Shown in pieces: positions 41,503-51,463 of a stretch of DNA of 51,463 nt (the stretch's first letter is position 1; each line of letters starts with the position of its first letter). The notes beneath the pieces were generated by a model that had not been told where the DNA came from, searched no databases, and saw nothing but the letters and a program-made list of their open reading frames with translations. A program made the translations under genes and the position numbers. Source of the stretch: Candidatus Desulfofervidus auxilii (GTDB lineage Bacteria > Desulfobacterota > Desulfofervidia > Desulfofervidales > Desulfofervidaceae); assembly GCF_001577525.1 (NCBI RefSeq), contig NZ_CP013015.1:612193-663655 (forward strand), in the 5' to 3' direction.

Positions 41503-42279
41503 ATGCAAAGATTGATTTTGTTTCTGATTGTTTTGTCTCCTACTCTAGCCTGGTCAGATACATTGTATCCTTTGGCTAGTTTGGATGCTCATTTAATTCC
41601 TAAAGGGCAGTGGGAATTTCGTTTAGGGGCAAAATATACCCAAAATAGGTGGTTTCCTTTTGAAAGAAAAAATACCCACCGTAAAGAACTCCACCTTCCC
41701 CAATTTGACTTAAACATTGGATTAGCCAATAATGTAGAAATACACTTTGATTACCCTTATATTTATCTTGATTCAGACCATACGGACAGTGACTGGGATG
41801 GTGGAGATTTAACCTTAGGGGTGAAAATAAATTTATTTAAAGATAAAAATAATTTTCCTGCTGTGTCTATTGATCTAAGCACTAAATTGCCCAATGGAGA
41901 TTATGAAAAGCGATTTAGCACTAATGAAACAGACTTTTTTGCCTTGGCTTTGCTAGCTAAAAGATGGCATGATTTAAATGTTTTTCTTAATATGGGTCTA
42001 GGCATTATTGGCAATCCCCAAGTGAATGCCTCTCAGGATGATGTGTTTGTTTATGGAGTGGGATTTAGTTATGCACTTTGGCCAAACATTGATTTATTGA
42101 CAGAAATACAAGGTTGGGCAGGCAGTAATCATGATAATAATTATGCAGTGGCCACTATGGGTATTCAATATTGGTATTTATCTCATTGGCGATTAGATGC
42201 TGGAGTGCATGTGGGCTTGAATGAACAAAGTGAAGACTGGGGAATTAGTATGGGTATAAGTTATCTCTGGGAATGGTAA
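41503..42279 (+). CDS. outer-membrane beta-barrel protein
   Basis: The 258-residue protein starts with a signal peptide (1-18, ending A-W-S). The rest is alternating hydrophobic and aromatic strands, for example V-E-I-H-F-D-Y-P-Y-I-Y-L and I-D-L-L-T-E-I-Q-G-W. It ends G-I-S-Y-L-W-E-W, with a terminal aromatic residue as expected for barrel insertion. The pattern suits a 10-12 strand barrel; no substrate is evident. A GAGGAGGG site precedes the ATG, and the stop overlaps the sirtuin start. Confidence 0.7.
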   Translation: MQRLILFLIVLSPTLAWSDTLYPLASLDAHLIPKGQWEFRLGAKYTQNRWFPFERKNTHRKELHLPQFDLNIGLANNVEIHFDYPYIYLDSDHTDSDWDGGDLTLGVKINLFKDKNNFPAVSIDLSTKLPNGDYEKRFSTNETDFFALALLAKRWHDLNVFLNMGLGIIGNPQVNASQDDVFVYGVGFSYALWPNIDLLTEIQGWAGSNHDNNYAVATMGIQYWYLSHWRLDAGVHVGLNEQSEDWGISMGISYLWEW

Positions 42280-43031
42280 AATTAAACAAACTAAAAGAAG
42301 CAGCCCAAATAATTCAATCTGCCCATTTTGGCATTGCCTTAACCGGAGCAGGGATTTCAGCAGAAAGCGGTATACCTACTTTTAGGGGCAATCAGGGATT
42401 GTGGCAGCGATATGATGCTCAAGAATATGCGCATATTGATAGTTTTCTAAAAAATCCATCTAAAGTATGGCGGATGTTTAAGGAGTTTGACCAGATTATG
42501 ACCCAAGCCCGACCCAATCCTGCTCATTTAGTGTTGGCTGAGTGGGAAAAACGGGGATATTTAAAGGCCATTATCACCCAAAATGTAGACAATTTACATC
42601 AAGTAGCAGGTTCCAAAAAGGTAATAGAGTTTCACGGCAATGCCTTTCGTTTGCGTTGTTTACAATGTGGGCGTATTTATAAAAAGACAGAAATTACCTG
42701 GGAGGATGTCCCCTGCTGTGAATGTGGAGGAGTGCTTAAACCAGATGTAGTGTTTTTTGGTGAAAGGATTCCGTTTGAGGCCTTACTTGAAACCCAGAAA
42801 TTGATAGATGCCTGCGATGTGATGTTAGTTATTGGAACCTCGGCTGAAGTAGCACCTGCCAATTTTTTACCTGATGAGGCCAAAAGACAGGGAGCCAAGA
42901 TTATAGAAATAAACATCCACTCTACCCATCTAACGGAAACAATAACAGATATATTCTTAACAGGAAAGGCAAGTGAAGTATTGACAGAACTGGCACAAAT
43001 CATAGGCACTTGCCCTCCTAAACAATCTTGA
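42273..43031 (+). CDS. cobB: NAD-dependent protein deacylase (sirtuin)
   Basis: A 252-residue Sir2-family enzyme that removes acyl groups from lysine using NAD. It has L-T-G-A-G-I-S-A-E-S-G-I-P-T-F-R-G (about 22-38), the catalytic T-Q-N-V-D-N-L-H and E-F-H-G-N, and a four-Cys zinc site (C-L-Q-C and C-C-E-C-G). The V-V-F-F-G-E motif, common in bacterial and SIRT5-like enzymes, is also present. Substrate preference is not readable with confidence. It overlaps the preceding gene by 7 bp and lies directly before carAB. Confidence 0.92.
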   Translation: MVKLNKLKEAAQIIQSAHFGIALTGAGISAESGIPTFRGNQGLWQRYDAQEYAHIDSFLKNPSKVWRMFKEFDQIMTQARPNPAHLVLAEWEKRGYLKAIITQNVDNLHQVAGSKKVIEFHGNAFRLRCLQCGRIYKKTEITWEDVPCCECGGVLKPDVVFFGERIPFEALLETQKLIDACDVMLVIGTSAEVAPANFLPDEAKRQGAKIIEINIHSTHLTETITDIFLTGKASEVLTELAQIIGTCPPKQS

Positions 43032-43048
43032 TTATTATTGAGGCCAGC

Positions 43049-44164
43049 ATGAAGGCATTGGTGGTTTTGGAAGACGGAACTGTGTTTGAAGGAAGGTCGT
43101 TTACCGTCTCGGGTGAGGCCTTAGGTGAGGTAGTGTTTAATACCAGTATGATGGGATACCAAGAAATCCTGACAGACCCCTCTTATAAAGGACAGATTGT
43201 TACTATGACCTATCCCTTGATTGGAAACTATGGCATAAACCAAGAAGATATAGAATCAGCTAACGTTCAAGTAGAAGGTTTTATCGTTAAGGAATATTGT
43301 CCTTTTCCTAGCAACTGGCGGAGTGAAAAAACCTTGGCAGATTATTTAAAAGAGGCATCTATTTTGGGGATCGAAGGAGTAGATACTAGGGCATTAACCC
43401 GCCATATCCGTTTACAAGGAGCAATGAAGGGGATTATTTCTACCAATAACTTAAATATAAAATCCTTACTAAAAAAGGTAAAGGCTTTTCCTGGCTTGAT
43501 TGGAAGAGACTTGGCTACTCCTGTTTCCTGTAAACATCCATTTTTATGGCAAGGAGGGAAGTGTTTGAAAGTAAAAAATTGGGGGGCATCTGTTTGGCCA
43601 GATAAGACTAAATATAAAGTAGTGGCCATAGATTGTGGAATGAAATTTAATATTTTGCGTGAAATGGAAAAAAGAGGGTGTGAAATCTTGGTAGTGCCAG
43701 CCAAGTTAAAGGCCCAGGAGATTTTAGACACCCGGCCTGATGGGATTTTTCTTTCTAATGGTCCAGGAGACCCCGCGCCTATTAAACATGTAATTGAACA
43801 AGTGAAAGCACTCATAGGGAAAAAGCCCATTTTTGGCATTTGTTTGGGACATCAGATTATTGGTTTGGCCATGGGGGGAAAGACATTTAAATTAAAATTT
43901 GGGCATCGTGGGGCCAATCATCCGGTAAAAAACCTAGCCACAGGTAAAATAGAGATTACCAGTCAAAACCATGGTTTTTGTGTAGATATTGATTCACTGA
44001 AGGGGACAGGGATGGAGGTCACCCACCTCAATTTAAATGACAATACCTTAGAGGGCATGCGACACGAAGCCCTGCCTTTATTTTCTGTGCAATACCACCC
44101 TGAGGCCAGTCCAGGCCCACATGACGCTAAATATCTCTTTGATGAATTTATTAGGATGATGTAA
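43049..44164 (+). CDS. carA: carbamoyl-phosphate synthase small chain
   Basis: CarA hydrolyses glutamine and passes ammonia to CarB. The 371-residue protein has the N-terminal CPSase domain ([22 protein letters not shown]). The class I glutaminase follows, with S-N-G-P-G-D-P and the nucleophile Cys in G-I-C-L-G-H-Q, and the His/Glu pair in V-Q-Y-H-P-E-A. The start is the ATG at 43049. An upstream TTG at 43028 lies in the sirtuin stop region and is unlikely. carB follows after 2 bp. Confidence 0.95.
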   Translation: MKALVVLEDGTVFEGRSFTVSGEALGEVVFNTSMMGYQEILTDPSYKGQIVTMTYPLIGNYGINQEDIESANVQVEGFIVKEYCPFPSNWRSEKTLADYLKEASILGIEGVDTRALTRHIRLQGAMKGIISTNNLNIKSLLKKVKAFPGLIGRDLATPVSCKHPFLWQGGKCLKVKNWGASVWPDKTKYKVVAIDCGMKFNILREMEKRGCEILVVPAKLKAQEILDTRPDGIFLSNGPGDPAPIKHVIEQVKALIGKKPIFGICLGHQIIGLAMGGKTFKLKFGHRGANHPVKNLATGKIEITSQNHGFCVDIDSLKGTGMEVTHLNLNDNTLEGMRHEALPLFSVQYHPEASPGPHDAKYLFDEFIRMM

Positions 44165-44166
44165 AG

Positions 44167-47100
44167 ATGCCCAAGGATACTAATATAAAAAAAGTGCTTA
44201 TCATTGGTTCTGGTCCTATTATCATCAGTCAGGCTTGTGAATTTGACTATTCAGGCACACAGGCCTGCAAGGCCCTTAAAAGCGAAGGATACCAAGTAGT
44301 CTTATTAAATAGCAATCCTGCTACTATTATGACTGACCCAGAAATGGCTGACAGAACCTATATTGAGCCTATTACTCCAGAAATTCTGGAGATGATTATT
44401 GCTAGAGAAAGGCCTGATGCCTTGTTGCCTACTTTAGGCGGACAGACAGCCCTAAATACTGCTGTAGCTGTAGCTGAGGCCGGGATATTGGATAAATATC
44501 AGGTAAAAATGATAGGAGCCTCTTTTGAGGTAATTAAAAAGGCAGAGGATAGAGAGCTATTTCGTGAAGCTATGAAAAAGATAGGCCTAAGAGTGCCTAA
44601 AAGTGGTATTGCCAGAGATATGGAAGAAGTGAGAAAAATTGCCCAAGAAATAGGATTTCCTATTATTGTGAGGCCTAGTTTTACCTTAGGTGGCACAGGC
44701 GGTGGGGTGGCCTACAATAAAGAAGACCTTGAAGCGTTGGCCCAAACAGGACTTTCAGCCAGCATGATCCATGAGATAATGTTAGAAGAGTCGGTATTAG
44801 GCTGGAAGGAATATGAGCTAGAGGTCATGCGAGATAAAAATGACAATGTAGTAATTATTTGCTCTATTGAAAACTTTGACCCTATGGGAGTTCATACTGG
44901 AGATAGTATCACGGTTGCCCCAGCCCAGACCTTGACGGATAGAGAATATCAAGATATGCGTGATGCTGCTATTGCTGTTATTCGGGAAATTGGAGTAGAG
45001 ACAGGGGGTAGTAATATCCAATTTGCCCTTGACCCTAAAACAGGAGAGATGGTAGTAATTGAAATGAATCCCCGGGTTTCACGGAGTTCTGCTTTAGCCT
45101 CTAAAGCTACTGGTTTTCCCATTGCCAAGATTGCCACTAAGTTGGCCATTGGTTACACCCTGGATGAAATCCCCAATGATATTACAAAAGAAACATACGC
45201 CTCTTTTGAACCTACTATTGACTACTGTGTGGTGAAGATTCCCAGATGGGCATTTGAGAAATTTCCGAGAGCCAGAGACGAATTGACTACCTCTATGCGT
45301 TCTGTAGGAGAAACTATGGCTATTGGCCGAACGTTTAAAGAGGCCCTACAAAAGGGATTGCGTTCTTTAGAGATTGGGAGGTATGGATGGGGAGTAGATG
45401 GAAAAGACCCTAAAAATCTGACCAAAGAGGAAATAAAACAAAGGCTTATTCATCCCAATTCAACACGCATTTTCTATATTAGATATGCCTTAGAAAGGGG
45501 GTTTTCTATTGAGGAAATCCACCATTTAACTAGTATTGACCCTTGGTTTTTACATAATATGAAGCAGATTTTGGATTTAGAAGAAACATTAAAAAGGCAC
45601 GCAGGGAAGGATTTAAGCCACATTCCAGAGGAAGTTTTTAAGCAAGCCAAAGAATATGGTTACTCTGATAAGCAACTAGCTTATCTTTGGGGAACAGATG
45701 AAAGAGCGGTGCGTCAGGAAAGAGAGAAAAGGAAGCTGTTTGCGGTTTATAAACTAGTGGACACCTGTGCCGCCGAATTTGAGGCTTATACCCCTTACTA
45801 CTATTCTACCTATGAAAAAGAAGATGAGGCACGGGTCTCACCTAAAAAGAAGGTAATGATTTTAGGTGGAGGACCAAATAGGATTGGGCAAGGCATTGAG
45901 TTTGATTATTGCTGTGTGCATGCTTCGTTTGCCTTAAAGGAGGAAGGAATAGAAAGTATTATGGTCAACAGCAATCCTGAAACGGTGAGCACTGATTATG
46001 ATACTTCAGATAGACTTTATTTTGAACCTTTGACCTTAGAAGATGTGTTAAATATTATTAAGAAAGAAAGACCTGCCGGGATTATTGTTCAATTTGGGGG
46101 ACAAACCCCTTTAAATCTTGCTGTCTCTTTGTGGGAGGAAGGGGCACCTATCATTGGCACTACCCCAGATAGTATTGACCGCGCTGAAGACCGAGAGAGA
46201 TTTAAAGAAATGCTTAAGAAATTGGGGTTAAAACAACCCTTAAATGGAACAGCAATGACCATAAAAGAGGCCATTGAGATTGCTCACCAGATTGGATTTC
46301 CTGTGCTGGTAAGACCTTCTTATGTCTTGGGTGGTCGGGCCATGGAGATAGTCTATAATGAACGAGATTTAGAGAGATTTGTAGCCTTGGCCGTAGAAGC
46401 TGCCCCGGGTCATCCTATCTTGATAGATAAATTTTTAGAGGATGCTATTGAAATAGATGTAGATGCCGTGGCCGACGGAGAAGTTTGTGTGGTAGCAGGC
46501 ATTATGGAACACATAGAGGAAGCAGGTGTTCATTCAGGAGACAGTGCTTGTGTCTTACCTCCCCATACATTATCTGAAAAAATTATAGCAGAAATTAAGC
46601 GACAGACAAAGGCCCTAGCCCAGGAATTGAACGTGATTGGTTTGATGAATGTGCAATATGCAGTAAAAAATGGGGAGGTCTATGTATTGGAAGTAAACCC
46701 CCGCGCCTCTCGCACAGTGCCTTTTGTCAGTAAGGCTACAGGCATACCTTGGGCAAAGGTGGCTACTAAGGTAATGTTAGGGAAAAAATTGAAAGCATTA
46801 GGTATTACTAAAGAAATAGAAGTTAACCATGTGTCCGTTAAAGAAGTAGTGCTGCCTTTTTTGCGTTTCCCAGGCGTTGACCCTGTTTTAGGGCCAGAGA
46901 TGCGTTCTACAGGAGAAGTGATGGGCATTGCTCATGATTATGGTCAGGCCTATGCTAAGGCCCAAATTGCCTCTGGACAGAACCTATATTTACCTAAAAC
47001 CAGCAAGGTGCTTATCACAGTAGCAGATGGATATAAGCCAGCAGTAGTTCCTATTGCTAAAAAATTACACCAGTTGGGCTTTAAGTTAGCGGCTACCCGA

Positions 47101-47397
47101 GGCACCGCAAATTATTTAAAAAAAGCAGGTCTTCCTGTGGAAACTGTGCACAAGGTGAGAGAAAAAAGACCCGATGTGGTGGACCATATTAAAAATCATG
47201 CATTTAGTTTGGTGATTAATGCCCGTTTTGGCCAAGAATCTAGCGAGGTTGCACCCTTGATTCGTAAAACTGCCTTGTTGTGCGGCGTTCCATATGCTAC
47301 TACCTTGGCTGGAGCTAGGGCTATGGTAGATGGCATAGAGGCATTGTTAAAAGGCAAAGGCAGTGTAAAGTGCTTACAAGAATATCATGAGCTTTAA
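44167..47397 (+). CDS. carB: carbamoyl-phosphate synthase large chain
   Basis: The 1076-residue subunit makes carbamoyl phosphate for arginine and pyrimidine synthesis. Two homologous ATP-grasp halves are seen: the first with [21 protein letters not shown] and R-P-S-F-T-L-G-G, the second with [17 protein letters not shown] and [10 protein letters not shown]-terminal MGS-like allosteric domain covers about residues 940-1076. Full length, no frame damage. Its stop overlaps the end of the convergent porin gene by 4 bp. Confidence 0.97.
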   Translation: MPKDTNIKKVLIIGSGPIIISQACEFDYSGTQACKALKSEGYQVVLLNSNPATIMTDPEMADRTYIEPITPEILEMIIARERPDALLPTLGGQTALNTAVAVAEAGILDKYQVKMIGASFEVIKKAEDRELFREAMKKIGLRVPKSGIARDMEEVRKIAQEIGFPIIVRPSFTLGGTGGGVAYNKEDLEALAQTGLSASMIHEIMLEESVLGWKEYELEVMRDKNDNVVIICSIENFDPMGVHTGDSITVAPAQTLTDREYQDMRDAAIAVIREIGVETGGSNIQFALDPKTGEMVVIEMNPRVSRSSALASKATGFPIAKIATKLAIGYTLDEIPNDITKETYASFEPTIDYCVVKIPRWAFEKFPRARDELTTSMRSVGETMAIGRTFKEALQKGLRSLEIGRYGWGVDGKDPKNLTKEEIKQRLIHPNSTRIFYIRYALERGFSIEEIHHLTSIDPWFLHNMKQILDLEETLKRHAGKDLSHIPEEVFKQAKEYGYSDKQLAYLWGTDERAVRQEREKRKLFAVYKLVDTCAAEFEAYTPYYYSTYEKEDEARVSPKKKVMILGGGPNRIGQGIEFDYCCVHASFALKEEGIESIMVNSNPETVSTDYDTSDRLYFEPLTLEDVLNIIKKERPAGIIVQFGGQTPLNLAVSLWEEGAPIIGTTPDSIDRAEDRERFKEMLKKLGLKQPLNGTAMTIKEAIEIAHQIGFPVLVRPSYVLGGRAMEIVYNERDLERFVALAVEAAPGHPILIDKFLEDAIEIDVDAVADGEVCVVAGIMEHIEEAGVHSGDSACVLPPHTLSEKIIAEIKRQTKALAQELNVIGLMNVQYAVKNGEVYVLEVNPRASRTVPFVSKATGIPWAKVATKVMLGKKLKALGITKEIEVNHVSVKEVVLPFLRFPGVDPVLGPEMRSTGEVMGIAHDYGQAYAKAQIASGQNLYLPKTSKVLITVADGYKPAVVPIAKKLHQLGFKLAATRGTANYLKKAGLPVETVHKVREKRPDVVDHIKNHAFSLVINARFGQESSEVAPLIRKTALLCGVPYATTLAGARAMVDGIEALLKGKGSVKCLQEYHEL

Positions 47398-49223
47398 AAG
47401 AATATCTTCCATTCAATGTGAGGATACCAGTAGGATTTACGGCCTGAACAACCTAGGATAAAATCCTCTGCTCTCTTTCTAGGGGCGTCAAAATTAAAAT
47501 ACATGGTTCCCAAAAGAAGATAGGTTCTAGGGTGGAAATAATATGTAAGACATACATCCAGCACCCTGGCACTGAAAGGAAAATATCCAGCAACAATAGT
47601 GTCGTTACTAAAGTTTGGGTTATAAAAATAATTATTTGAAAGATAATGGACTGTTCCCTTTCTCCTATAGCCTTTACAGTTAAAGGGATTTATCCAGTAT
47701 TTACTCCCCCTGGTCATATCCACCCAAAGCACTATTTTGTCATGAATCAGATTGCCAGTATTGAAGCCTATAAACCAGGCATGACCAGGATAATTGTCTC
47801 CCTTGAACTTCTTTTCGTAAGTCCGTTCCCCTACTTTTTCATAACCATAGTCTTCTGGATTTATTCCTTGCTCTTGAAGTGCAGCCCATCCTTCTTCAGA
47901 AAATGTCCATCTATGCTTATGAGGAGCGATTGCAAAGTGACTCCAATAATATGCACCATATACCTGAAAACGCCAAATCTGGGTATCCAGCCAAATTCCT
48001 CCCAAATGATAAGGTTTTGGCTTGATATAAGGAATAACAAGCTGGTTACCCAGTTCATCAACATACGCTTCATCCCACCTGAAATTATGCCCCTGGGTTA
48101 TATAAAAAGAGTAACGGGGCATATAATAACTGTGCATGTATGTATAGTTGAAAAATATCTGGGTATCTTTAGTCAACTTAAGTTGAAGCTGAGAGATAAA
48201 GCAGTTAGAATCTGGCCCCTTGTTTATGCCTAATAGGTCATCAAAATGACCCCCTGGTCCGGTAAGGCCTACATCAGCGTATTTCAAATATCCAATATAC
48301 AATTCATTTTGGGCCTTTAATTTTTTAAAATATTTAGACCTGGCAATTTTCCTAAGGTTTCTTTCCTTTTCAGTTTTTGTGGGTTCAGTAGGTTCCCCCA
48401 AAAATTTGTGCTGAATCTTAGTTAATTTCTTTTCAAAAGGAAATTCTGGTAGTTCTAAATTGATTAAACCTCCTTCAATTTCTGAATCCACAAATAATCT
48501 GGGAAATATAGTATTTCTGGCCCTGGTAGGAGGTCCTTCATAACCAGGAAGCCTTCCAAACCATAATTTTATAGGTAATTTTTTTGAGAAATATGGTGGT
48601 TTGGCTATTACATAAAGGTTTTCCAGTCTGGGAGTAGTATCACCACCTTGGTGAGCCGCATAGGCATTATACCAATCATGGGGATTTGAACCCACACCAA
48701 AATACATTATTTTGCCGAATCTCTTATTTATAGTCAATCTTCCATAGAGGTCAAGATGATCGGGGATTACTTTAGACTCAAATTGAAATCTAAAGCGCAT
48801 AGGCCATGAACACCAGTCTACAGGATGTTTACCTCTTTTTGGTTGACCTGGGTAAACGAAATTGGCAGGGGTATCAGCAATGGTGCTATCAAAACGGAAA
48901 CGAATCTCACCTGAAAGTTTTACTCTGGTTTTCTCTTGCAGTTGTTTTAGGGTATCTCCCACTTTATCCAGTTTGTTCACTTTCTTTTCCAACTTAGTTA
49001 TTTTTTCATCCTGATTCATTGTTTTTTCGGTTATTTTTTTTATTCTTTTATTTTCCAGTTCATTGATCTTCTGTTGTAAGATAATTACTTGCTGTTTTAG
49101 GATTTTTAACTCCTGTTTTAATTTATCCACTTCTAAATCTTCTGCTGCCAAGGCCTTAGATGTTAAAAAAATAATAAAGAATAGACCTGTTAAGATAAAG
49201 ACATAGATTTTTTTCAGAAACAT
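47394..49223 (-). CDS. coiled-coil outer-membrane porin (DUF3373-like)
   Basis: The 609-residue protein (start at 49223, with GAGGAG upstream) has a signal peptide (1-25, ending A-L-A-A) and a coiled coil of about 80 residues (28-105, [10 protein letters not shown] and similar). A large barrel rich in aromatic beta strands follows and ends with Phe (E-W-K-I-F-F). A coiled-coil N-terminus that may contact the cell wall, joined to a barrel, is typical of DUF3373 and related porins. Relatives in metal- or sulfate-reducing bacteria sometimes lie near cytochromes, but the cytochromes here are 25 kb away. Confidence 0.75.
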   Translation of the reverse strand: MFLKKIYVFILTGLFFIIFLTSKALAAEDLEVDKLKQELKILKQQVIILQQKINELENKRIKKITEKTMNQDEKITKLEKKVNKLDKVGDTLKQLQEKTRVKLSGEIRFRFDSTIADTPANFVYPGQPKRGKHPVDWCSWPMRFRFQFESKVIPDHLDLYGRLTINKRFGKIMYFGVGSNPHDWYNAYAAHQGGDTTPRLENLYVIAKPPYFSKKLPIKLWFGRLPGYEGPPTRARNTIFPRLFVDSEIEGGLINLELPEFPFEKKLTKIQHKFLGEPTEPTKTEKERNLRKIARSKYFKKLKAQNELYIGYLKYADVGLTGPGGHFDDLLGINKGPDSNCFISQLQLKLTKDTQIFFNYTYMHSYYMPRYSFYITQGHNFRWDEAYVDELGNQLVIPYIKPKPYHLGGIWLDTQIWRFQVYGAYYWSHFAIAPHKHRWTFSEEGWAALQEQGINPEDYGYEKVGERTYEKKFKGDNYPGHAWFIGFNTGNLIHDKIVLWVDMTRGSKYWINPFNCKGYRRKGTVHYLSNNYFYNPNFSNDTIVAGYFPFSARVLDVCLTYYFHPRTYLLLGTMYFNFDAPRKRAEDFILGCSGRKSYWYPHIEWKIFF

Positions 49224-49394
49224 TATATATCTCCTCTCATATTGCGAATAAATAGCCACCTGAAAATGTGATATAAATGTCAACTTTAATATCCAAATTT
49301 CTTCCAAAAGTCAAGGGTTATAGCCAAAAACCGCAGTAACTTTAAAAGAAAATTTCTTTTTTCTTTCAATATTCAACCTAAATTAAAATAGGAT

Positions 49395-49520
49395 AAAAAA
49401 TTGGCCCGCCTGCCTGTCCCCGCCTGCCTGCGGGCAGGGGCAGACACGGCCGTCAGGCAGGCCTGCCTGCCGTCAGGCAGGTTGGAATTTTATGGAAAAA
49501 TCAATCGCGAATTTTGGGAG
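49395..49520. repeat. dispersed GC-rich palindromic repeat, copy downstream of pheA
   Basis: Several nested GC-rich hairpins (about 49404-49482) are followed by GGTTGGAATTTTAT and AAAAATCAATCGCGAATTTTG (about 49480-49515). It shares both the GC-rich and the AT-rich component with the copies at 3605 and 30914. No gene is seen between 49224 and 49543. Confidence 0.75.
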
Positions 49521-49543
49521 GGAGCAGGATCGTATTAAATACT

Positions 49544-50626
49544 CTACTTTCTTTCATACGCCTTAGGGTATGAACCCAAAATCTTTAAGTGGGCACATAT
49601 TTTTTTTAACTCATTGAGGGCATCTTTTACTGGACTTTCTGAACAATGTCCATCTAAATTAACAAAAAACAGATAGTGCCAAGGAAGACTTTTCATAGGC
49701 CGTGATTCCAATTTAGTCAAGTTGATTTGACGCTCCGCAAATGGTTTTAAGGCCTGATAAAGTGCCCCAGGCTTATCTGGAATAGCAAAGATTAAAGAAG
49801 TAATGTCCTGACCTGTAGGATGAAGAGAAGTTTGTCCAATAATCCAGAAACGAGTGGTATTATGAGCAAAATCTTCTATGTATTTTTCCAAGACATTAAG
49901 TCCATATTTTTCTATGGCCAGTTTGGTAGTTATAGCTGCGGATTTAGGGTCATCTTTTGCCTTTTGGGCAGCTAAGGCAGTGCTTCGCACTTCTTCTACT
50001 GCGATTTTTGGAAAATGGTGAGAAAGCCAGTTTCGGCATTGAGCTACTGCTTGGGGATGAGCATATATTTTTTCTATATTTTCCTTTTTATGGGTAAGAG
50101 AAGCCAGGTAATGATTGATTTTTAGGTATATCTCTCCACAAACCTTCAATTCTGATTGCATAAACAAATCTAAGGTATAAGCCACCGTGCCTTCAATTGA
50201 GTTTTCCACAGGCACTACGCCATAATCATACTGTCCCTTTTCTACCTCCCAAAATACATCTTTAATAGTGGGAAGAGGATAAAAAAGTGCTGTTTTACCA
50301 AAATGTTTGATGGCTGCCATGTGACTAAAGGTAGTTTCAGGTCCTAAAAAGGCAACCTTAGTAGGATGTTGTAATTCTCTAGTAGCAGTGATAATCTCGT
50401 GGAAAATACTAAATAATGCCTGGTTAGGCAAGGGGCCAGTATTGAGTTTTTCAATGCGGTTAAATATCTCCTGTTCTCTCTTGGGATCCCAAAAACTCAA
50501 ATTATTTTTTGATTTTAAGGCACCTACTTTAAAGGCAATTTTGGCTCGCTGATTTAATAATTTTAAAATATTTTCATCCAAAGTATCGATCTTCTTTCTT
50601 AAATTTTCTAATTCCTGGGCATTCAT
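49544..50626 (-). CDS. pheA: bifunctional chorismate mutase/prephenate dehydratase (P-protein)
   Basis: PheA converts chorismate to phenylpyruvate. The 360-residue protein has an AroQ-type chorismate mutase (about 4-75; L-R-K-K-I-D-T-L-D and A-K-I-A-F-K-V-G-A-L-K). The prephenate dehydratase domain (about 83-260) has V-A-F-L-G-P-E-T-T-F-S-H and T-R-F-W-I-I-G, the catalytic Thr context. A regulatory ACT domain (about 270-350) carries L-E-S-R-P, the phenylalanine-binding motif, so feedback inhibition is likely. The start is the ATG at 50626; the TTG at 50662 is part of the promoter. Confidence 0.95.
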   Translation of the reverse strand: MNAQELENLRKKIDTLDENILKLLNQRAKIAFKVGALKSKNNLSFWDPKREQEIFNRIEKLNTGPLPNQALFSIFHEIITATRELQHPTKVAFLGPETTFSHMAAIKHFGKTALFYPLPTIKDVFWEVEKGQYDYGVVPVENSIEGTVAYTLDLFMQSELKVCGEIYLKINHYLASLTHKKENIEKIYAHPQAVAQCRNWLSHHFPKIAVEEVRSTALAAQKAKDDPKSAAITTKLAIEKYGLNVLEKYIEDFAHNTTRFWIIGQTSLHPTGQDITSLIFAIPDKPGALYQALKPFAERQINLTKLESRPMKSLPWHYLFFVNLDGHCSESPVKDALNELKKICAHLKILGSYPKAYERK

Positions 50627-50633
50627 TTTTATT

Positions 50634-50662
50634 TGTTTATCAAATTCAACTCCTTTGGTCAA
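50634..50662 (-). promoter_or_regulatory. pheA promoter predicting a leaderless transcript
   Basis: TTGACC (50657-50662), 17 bp, TAAACA (50634-50639), 7 bp, ATG (50626) on the minus strand. The spacer contains AAAGGAG, but it lies upstream of the predicted start site and too far from the ATG to act as a ribosome site. Confidence 0.6.
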
Positions 50663-50719
50663 CTGTGTATTAGATACAATATAGGCTTCGTCAAAGTAAT
50701 TTTAACGGAGATCCAAATG

Positions 50720-51115
50720 TTAAGCGCACCTGTCTGCCGACAGGCAGGATGGCTCAATGCAGAATGCAAATTGAAAAATGCAAAATCGCCTTCTGTTAAA
50801 TTGGAACGTTAGCACGTTTGCACGTTAGAACGTTGGCACGTTAGAATTGGGAATTAGGAACTGGGAATTGGGAATTTCTATTTTCTGTTTCCCGTTTCCC
50901 TTTCCTTCCTTATGCACGTTTATGAAGTTGTAAGTTAGAAAGTTTGCAAGTTAAAAAGTTGCAAGTTAGAAAGTTATAAGTTGTTTTTCAAAGACTTAAG
51001 GTATTTAATAAAGCCGTTAGCACGTTTACACGTTAGAATTGGGAAATGGGAACTGGGAATTTCTGTTTTCCGTTTTCTATTTTCTTAACTGTATTTTGTA
51101 GGTTTGAACTTTCCA
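50720..51115. repeat. gene-free repeat region: two partial inverted copies of the 34250 repeat
   Basis: After the palindrome CCTGTCTGCCGACAGGCAGG (50730-50749) the region matches, in reverse, 34290-34450 (here about 50750-50900) and 34250-34335 (here about 51015-51105). Iterated words of two types are seen: ACGTTAGCACGTT (about 50807-50845 and 51017-51035) and AAGTTGTAAGTTAGAAAG-like words (about 50925-50980). It ends just before the IS110 fragment. Confidence 0.7.
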
Positions 51116-51148
51116 TTTAAAAAGTCAAGTAAAAAATGGAAATATTTT

Positions 51149-51463
51149 TTAAGCAGCCTTCTCCATTTCCTCCTTTAAGATATAGTCTCGATCTTCTTTT
51201 AACATCTTAAAAATAACTTTTATCAATTGTCTAGCAAGGCAGCGCAAGGCATGGTTATGCTCTTTCCCTTCAGTCCGTTTTTTAGCATAGTAAGTAGCGG
51301 ATTCTGAAACATACCGAATTGTGCAGCCCGCAATTTCAATCATAGTTGCTTTACATATCTTATTAGCCTTATATACAACTCTTGTCCTTTTGTGTTTACC
51401 AGACTCATCATCTATACAGGCTACACCACAATAGATCGCAAGTTGCCTCTCGTTTTTAAATCT
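51149..51463 (-). mobile_element. IS110-family transposase, C-terminal part (runs off the right edge)
   Basis: The minus strand is open from the window edge to the stop at 51149, giving about 104 residues. The visible part is the Transposase_20 domain: F-K-N-E-R-Q-L-A-I-Y-C-G-V-A at the edge, S-G-K-H-K-R-T-R-V-V-Y-K-A-N-K, then A-T-M-I-E-I-A-G-C and Y-Y-A-K-K-R-T-E-G-K-E-H-N-H-A-L-R-C-L-A-R. The Ser of the S-G-K-H-K-R segment is where the family's catalytic Ser is expected. The internal ATG at 51343 is not the real start. Whether this copy is the same element as the one at the left edge cannot be told, as the visible parts do not overlap. Confidence 0.88.

Overview
The window looks like chromosome of a low-GC, Gram-negative, thermophilic bacterium. 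Three points support thermophily and lifestyle: a BpsA-type branched-polyamine synthase with SpeD, SpeE and a pyruvoyl arginine decarboxylase (a polyamine set typical of thermophiles); two secreted multiheme c-type cytochromes; and several outer-membrane-type proteins ending in aromatic residues. The mixture resembles thermophilic Desulfobacterota such as the Candidatus Desulfofervidus group. That placement is inference from gene content, since no search was run.

Layout. 1-0.8 kb: N-terminal part of an IS110-family transposase (minus strand) with a folded leader that could be its bridge RNA. 1.0-3.5 kb: queC, a degenerate histidine-kinase-like protein and a UPF0173 metallo-hydrolase. 3.6-11.2 kb: accessory island with a gutted tyrosine integrase, a TPR-TIR protein, a GIY-YIG ORF, a frameshifted hypothetical gene and a frameshifted sacsin-like ATPase/DUF3883 gene. 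From 6.95 kb on, these modules are separated by a chain of inverted-repeat boundaries. 11.3-20.5 kb: DEAD-box helicase, RRM protein, glyQ-glyS-mfd, and pdaD. 20.5-25 kb: SH3/coiled-coil protein, tandem multiheme cytochromes, a decayed nuclease-like pseudogene. 25.3-33.9 kb: large membrane protein, isochorismatase-type hydrolase, the bpsA-speD-speE-nfu operon, then rho-rpmE-prfA. 33.9-39.1 kb: second accessory island with about 1.2 kb of structured repeats, an integrase relic, a small membrane protein plus a 1032-residue P-loop/helical-repeat protein, and repeats shared with the first island. 39.1-50.6 kb: tRNA-Phe(GAA), TPR-SPOR, DUF1841, outer-membrane protein, sirtuin, carA, carB, a coiled-coil porin and pheA. 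The right edge holds repeats and the C-terminal part of another IS110 transposase.

How the genes work together. PdaD makes agmatine; SpeD and SpeE provide and transfer aminopropyl groups; BpsA makes branched polyamines. glyQ, glyS and mfd form a colinear block, although mfd also has its own promoter. The sirtuin overlaps the start of the carAB locus. The two islands share a loaded and an unloaded form of the same palindrome, a repeated segment of about 155 bp, and deletion relics of one integrase family, so they were probably built by the same process.

The most interesting signals are: (1) the chain of hairpin-bounded, attC-like modules, with the GIY-YIG ORF sitting in the loop of a palindrome that also exists empty 32 kb away; (2) a recurrent promoter architecture (TTGACA-like box, 17 bp, -10 box, 6-7 bp, ATG) in front of at least five genes that predicts leaderless mRNAs; (3) a candidate IS110 bridge RNA; (4) an uncharacterised membrane protein/P-loop gene pair with possible defence function; and (5) a histidine-kinase paralogue that has lost its H, N and G2 boxes.
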